Assembly (NCBI GenBank): GCA_034086685.1 | Contig: JAXDZY010000081.1 | Span: 1 to 26,388, forward strand | Length of the DNA stretch: 26,388 bases | DNA from: TWA4 sp034086685 | GTDB lineage: Bacteria; Bacillota; Clostridia; Lachnospirales; Lachnospiraceae | Direction: 5' to 3' | Shown: in pieces, positions 24,914 to 26,388 of the stretch | How the letters are laid out: every line of letters begins with the position of its first letter | How positions within the stretch are numbered: position 1 is the stretch's first letter | Program-made: the position numbers and the translations under genes | The notes under the pieces: generated by a model | Databases searched by the model: none | Seen by the model: the letters and a program-made list of their open reading frames with translations, nothing else | Told to the model about the DNA's origin: nothing

Positions 24914-26218
24914 TTACCTGATGATCAGCATGTGATTTTCTGTCACTTCACAGGCTTTCCCGGTTACAATTTCATTGGATGCACAGTTTTTTAAAAGACA
25001 TTTCACATATTCTTTTGTATGACCGCATCTCCATGTTTCGCCCTGGTACTGTATCTCATCCTCCGTCAATACCTCCACCTGACGGCCCGGATACCATGAC
25101 AGATACTCCTGCTGCATGCGGGAAGCAATTTCCAGCAGTCTGTGGCTTCGCTGTGTCTTAATCTGATCCGGAATCTGCCCCGGCATGAAATCGGCCCTGG
25201 TTCCTTTTCTTCGCGAATATTTGAATACATGCATCTCCGCAAAACGCGCCTTTTCCACAAAAGCGCAGGTTTCTTCGAATTCTTCTTCAGTTTCCTGTGG
25301 AAATCCGGCTATCACATCGGTGGTAATTGCCGGATGCTCAAAATATCTCCGGATCAATTCACATTTACTATAGTATTCGCCGGCAGTATAATGTCTATTC
25401 ATGCGTTTGAGAGTCGCATCAGAACCACTCTGCAGAGACAGATGAAAATGAGGGCAGAATTTGTCACACCCGGCCAGCGGTTTTATGAAATCCTCCGTGA
25501 TGACATTGGGCTCCAGAGAACCCAGACGGATCCGGCGGATTCCCTCAATCTCAGCAGCCTGCAGAATTACTTTCTTCAGAAGCGGTTTCTTTTCCTCATT
25601 CAGATCCATGCCGTAAGAGCTTAAATGAATCCCTGTCAGAACCACCTCCTGAAATCCCTGCTTCGCAAGAGCCCCGATTTCTGCGATAACATCCTCCACA
25701 GTCCGGCTCCTTGCTCGCCCTCTGGCATAGGGAATAAGACAATAGCTGCAGAACTGATTGCATCCATCCTGAATTTTCAGAAAAGCGCGTGTCCGGTCAT
25801 CGGTAGATGTCAGAAACATGGGTTCATATTCCCTCTCCTTTTTCAGATCACAGACCGCTTCCTGAACCGTATGGCTTGCATCGTACTCCTCAAGAAGCTC
25901 ATACAGTCTGTTTTTCTGATTATTGCCTATGATCAGATCAGCCGTATGATCCTTAATAAGTTCCTCTTTAAATGTCTGTGCATAGCATCCCACCGCTGCA
26001 ATCACTGCCTGGGGATTCCTTTTTCTCGCTTTATGAAGCATCTGTCTTGATTTCTGATCTGCGATATTTGTGACCGTACATGTATTGATAATATAAACAT
26101 CTGCCATCTCCGAAAAAGGCACAATCTCATACCCATGCTCTTTCAGCTGGGATTTCATAACTTCTGTCTCATAGGTATTTACCTTACAACCCAATGTATG
26201 AAACGCTGCTCTTTTCAA
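24914..26218 (-). CDS. mtaB: tRNA (t6A37) methylthiotransferase MtaB
   Basis: The 434-residue product is a radical-SAM methylthiotransferase that turns t6A into ms2t6A at tRNA position 37. The N-terminal UPF0004 domain binds a 4Fe-4S cluster through Cys11 (FHTLGCKVNTYETE), Cys47 (IINTCTVTN) and Cys78 (AAVGCYAQ). The radical-SAM cluster is held by Cys153, 157 and 160 (DGCNQFCSYCLIPYARGR). A C-terminal TRAM-like domain covers roughly 370-434. GCKVNTYE, rather than GCQMN, marks MtaB instead of MiaB. The start is TTG at 26218, six bases after AAAGGAG. Its promoter must lie in the structured 170 bases to the right, which look like the end of another element. Confidence 0.95.
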   Translation of the reverse strand: MKRAAFHTLGCKVNTYETEVMKSQLKEHGYEIVPFSEMADVYIINTCTVTNIADQKSRQMLHKARKRNPQAVIAAVGCYAQTFKEELIKDHTADLIIGNNQKNRLYELLEEYDASHTVQEAVCDLKKEREYEPMFLTSTDDRTRAFLKIQDGCNQFCSYCLIPYARGRARSRTVEDVIAEIGALAKQGFQEVVLTGIHLSSYGMDLNEEKKPLLKKVILQAAEIEGIRRIRLGSLEPNVITEDFIKPLAGCDKFCPHFHLSLQSGSDATLKRMNRHYTAGEYYSKCELIRRYFEHPAITTDVIAGFPQETEEEFEETCAFVEKARFAEMHVFKYSRRKGTRADFMPGQIPDQIKTQRSHRLLEIASRMQQEYLSWYPGRQVEVLTEDEIQYQGETWRCGHTKEYVKCLLKNCASNEIVTGKACEVTENHMLIIR

Positions 26219-26250
26219 TTCTGACTCCTTTCTGATAAAAAATATTTATA

Positions 26251-26287
26251 GGCATTTGCGAAACGCCAAAACCCGCATAAATACGGG
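26251..26287 (-). terminator. Two adjacent compact hairpins with U-rich tail
   Basis: One stem pairs CCCGTA with TGCGGG (26287-26272 on the minus strand) and is followed by TTTT; the second pairs GGCGTTT with AAATGCC around CGC (26267-26251) and is followed by TATAAATATTTTTT. Both pair fully only on the minus strand, through G-U wobbles. They could end a transcript entering from the right or form the structured end of a mobile element. Confidence 0.5.
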
Positions 26288-26309
26288 AAATTTTTTGTTC
26301 CAAAATAAA

Positions 26310-26383
26310 ACAACTCCTCACTGATTTATGGTAAAATTGAGTTATCCAGAAACAATTGACCATATCCATCAATAAGGAGTTGT
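26310..26383 (+). promoter_or_regulatory. Promoter and leader of a plus-strand gene beyond the window, with anti-Shine-Dalgarno arm
   Basis: ACAACTCCT (26310-26318) is the exact complement, inverted, of AGGAGTTGT (26375-26383), which contains a strong Shine-Dalgarno for a gene starting past the window. Between them lies an extended -10 (TGGTAAAAT, 26329-26337). A transcript starting there would lack the first arm; a read-through transcript would contain both and hide the ribosome binding site. Confidence 0.5.
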
Positions 26384-26388
26384 GTTTA

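Noticed and set aside
26184..26372. Minus-strand 62-codon open frame at the right edge
   Set aside because: It overlaps the mtaB start, lacks a ribosome binding site and runs through the hairpins and the plus-strand leader.
1..26388. CRISPR arrays, tRNA and rRNA genes
   Set aside because: No regularly spaced identical repeats, no tRNA-like cloverleaf and no rRNA sequence were seen in any intergenic region; the only tandem repeats are in-frame within the lipoprotein gene.

Overview
The window looks like a stretch of a Firmicutes chromosome, most likely Lachnospiraceae or a related clostridium. This rests on the gene set (dimeric glycyl-tRNA synthetase, RNase J, IreB/UPF0297, DUF1292, a YrrM/YrrO-like pair, MtaB, M16C peptidase, MscL with a zinc-ribbon tail), strong AGGAGG-type ribosome binding sites, several TTG starts and moderate GC. 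Species cannot be assigned by eye. Nearly everything is on the minus strand; only mscL and the gene at 8406-8894 are on the plus strand. I saw no tRNA, rRNA or CRISPR array.

Left edge (1-1045): an IS607-family element on the minus strand, cut by the window edge. Its serine recombinase gene (tnpA) is broken by a frameshift and an in-frame stop. The overlapping tnpB, which encodes a TnpB nuclease, is open as far as it can be read. An MFS permease gene follows at 1075-2250.

2431-7650 holds an accessory-looking module read right to left: a 7TM LytS-type sensor kinase, a response regulator with a SARP-like output domain, a membrane acyltransferase-3 protein and an SH3-domain lipoprotein, closed by a strong hairpin terminator. 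Heptamer direct repeats with an 11-bp period sit upstream of -10 boxes both before the kinase and between the regulator and the acyltransferase. They suggest an autoregulated two-component system controlling a cell-surface modification. mscL diverges from this module and is followed by a small membrane-anchored protein with a degenerate FMN-binding-like domain.

8916-14273: nadE sits behind a C39-like peptidase lipoprotein gene. Upstream of these, behind a terminator, are glyQS and a lipoprotein gene with its own good promoter.

14290-18859: recO, era and a large M16C (PreP-like) zinc peptidase gene form one unit, era and recO overlapping by ATGA.

18930-24889: a long housekeeping unit starts at a good sigma-A-type promoter and runs ireB, ruvX, DUF1292, rnj, short mltG-like, trmR, trhP-like U32, DUF218. 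mtaB lies just upstream. Together mtaB, trmR and the U32 gene modify tRNA anticodon-loop positions 37 and 34.

Right edge (26219-26388): two compact hairpins, an extended -10 promoter on the plus strand and a Shine-Dalgarno flanked by a 9-bp inverted repeat. This looks like the leader of a gene starting just outside the window, possibly an insertion sequence protected from read-through expression.
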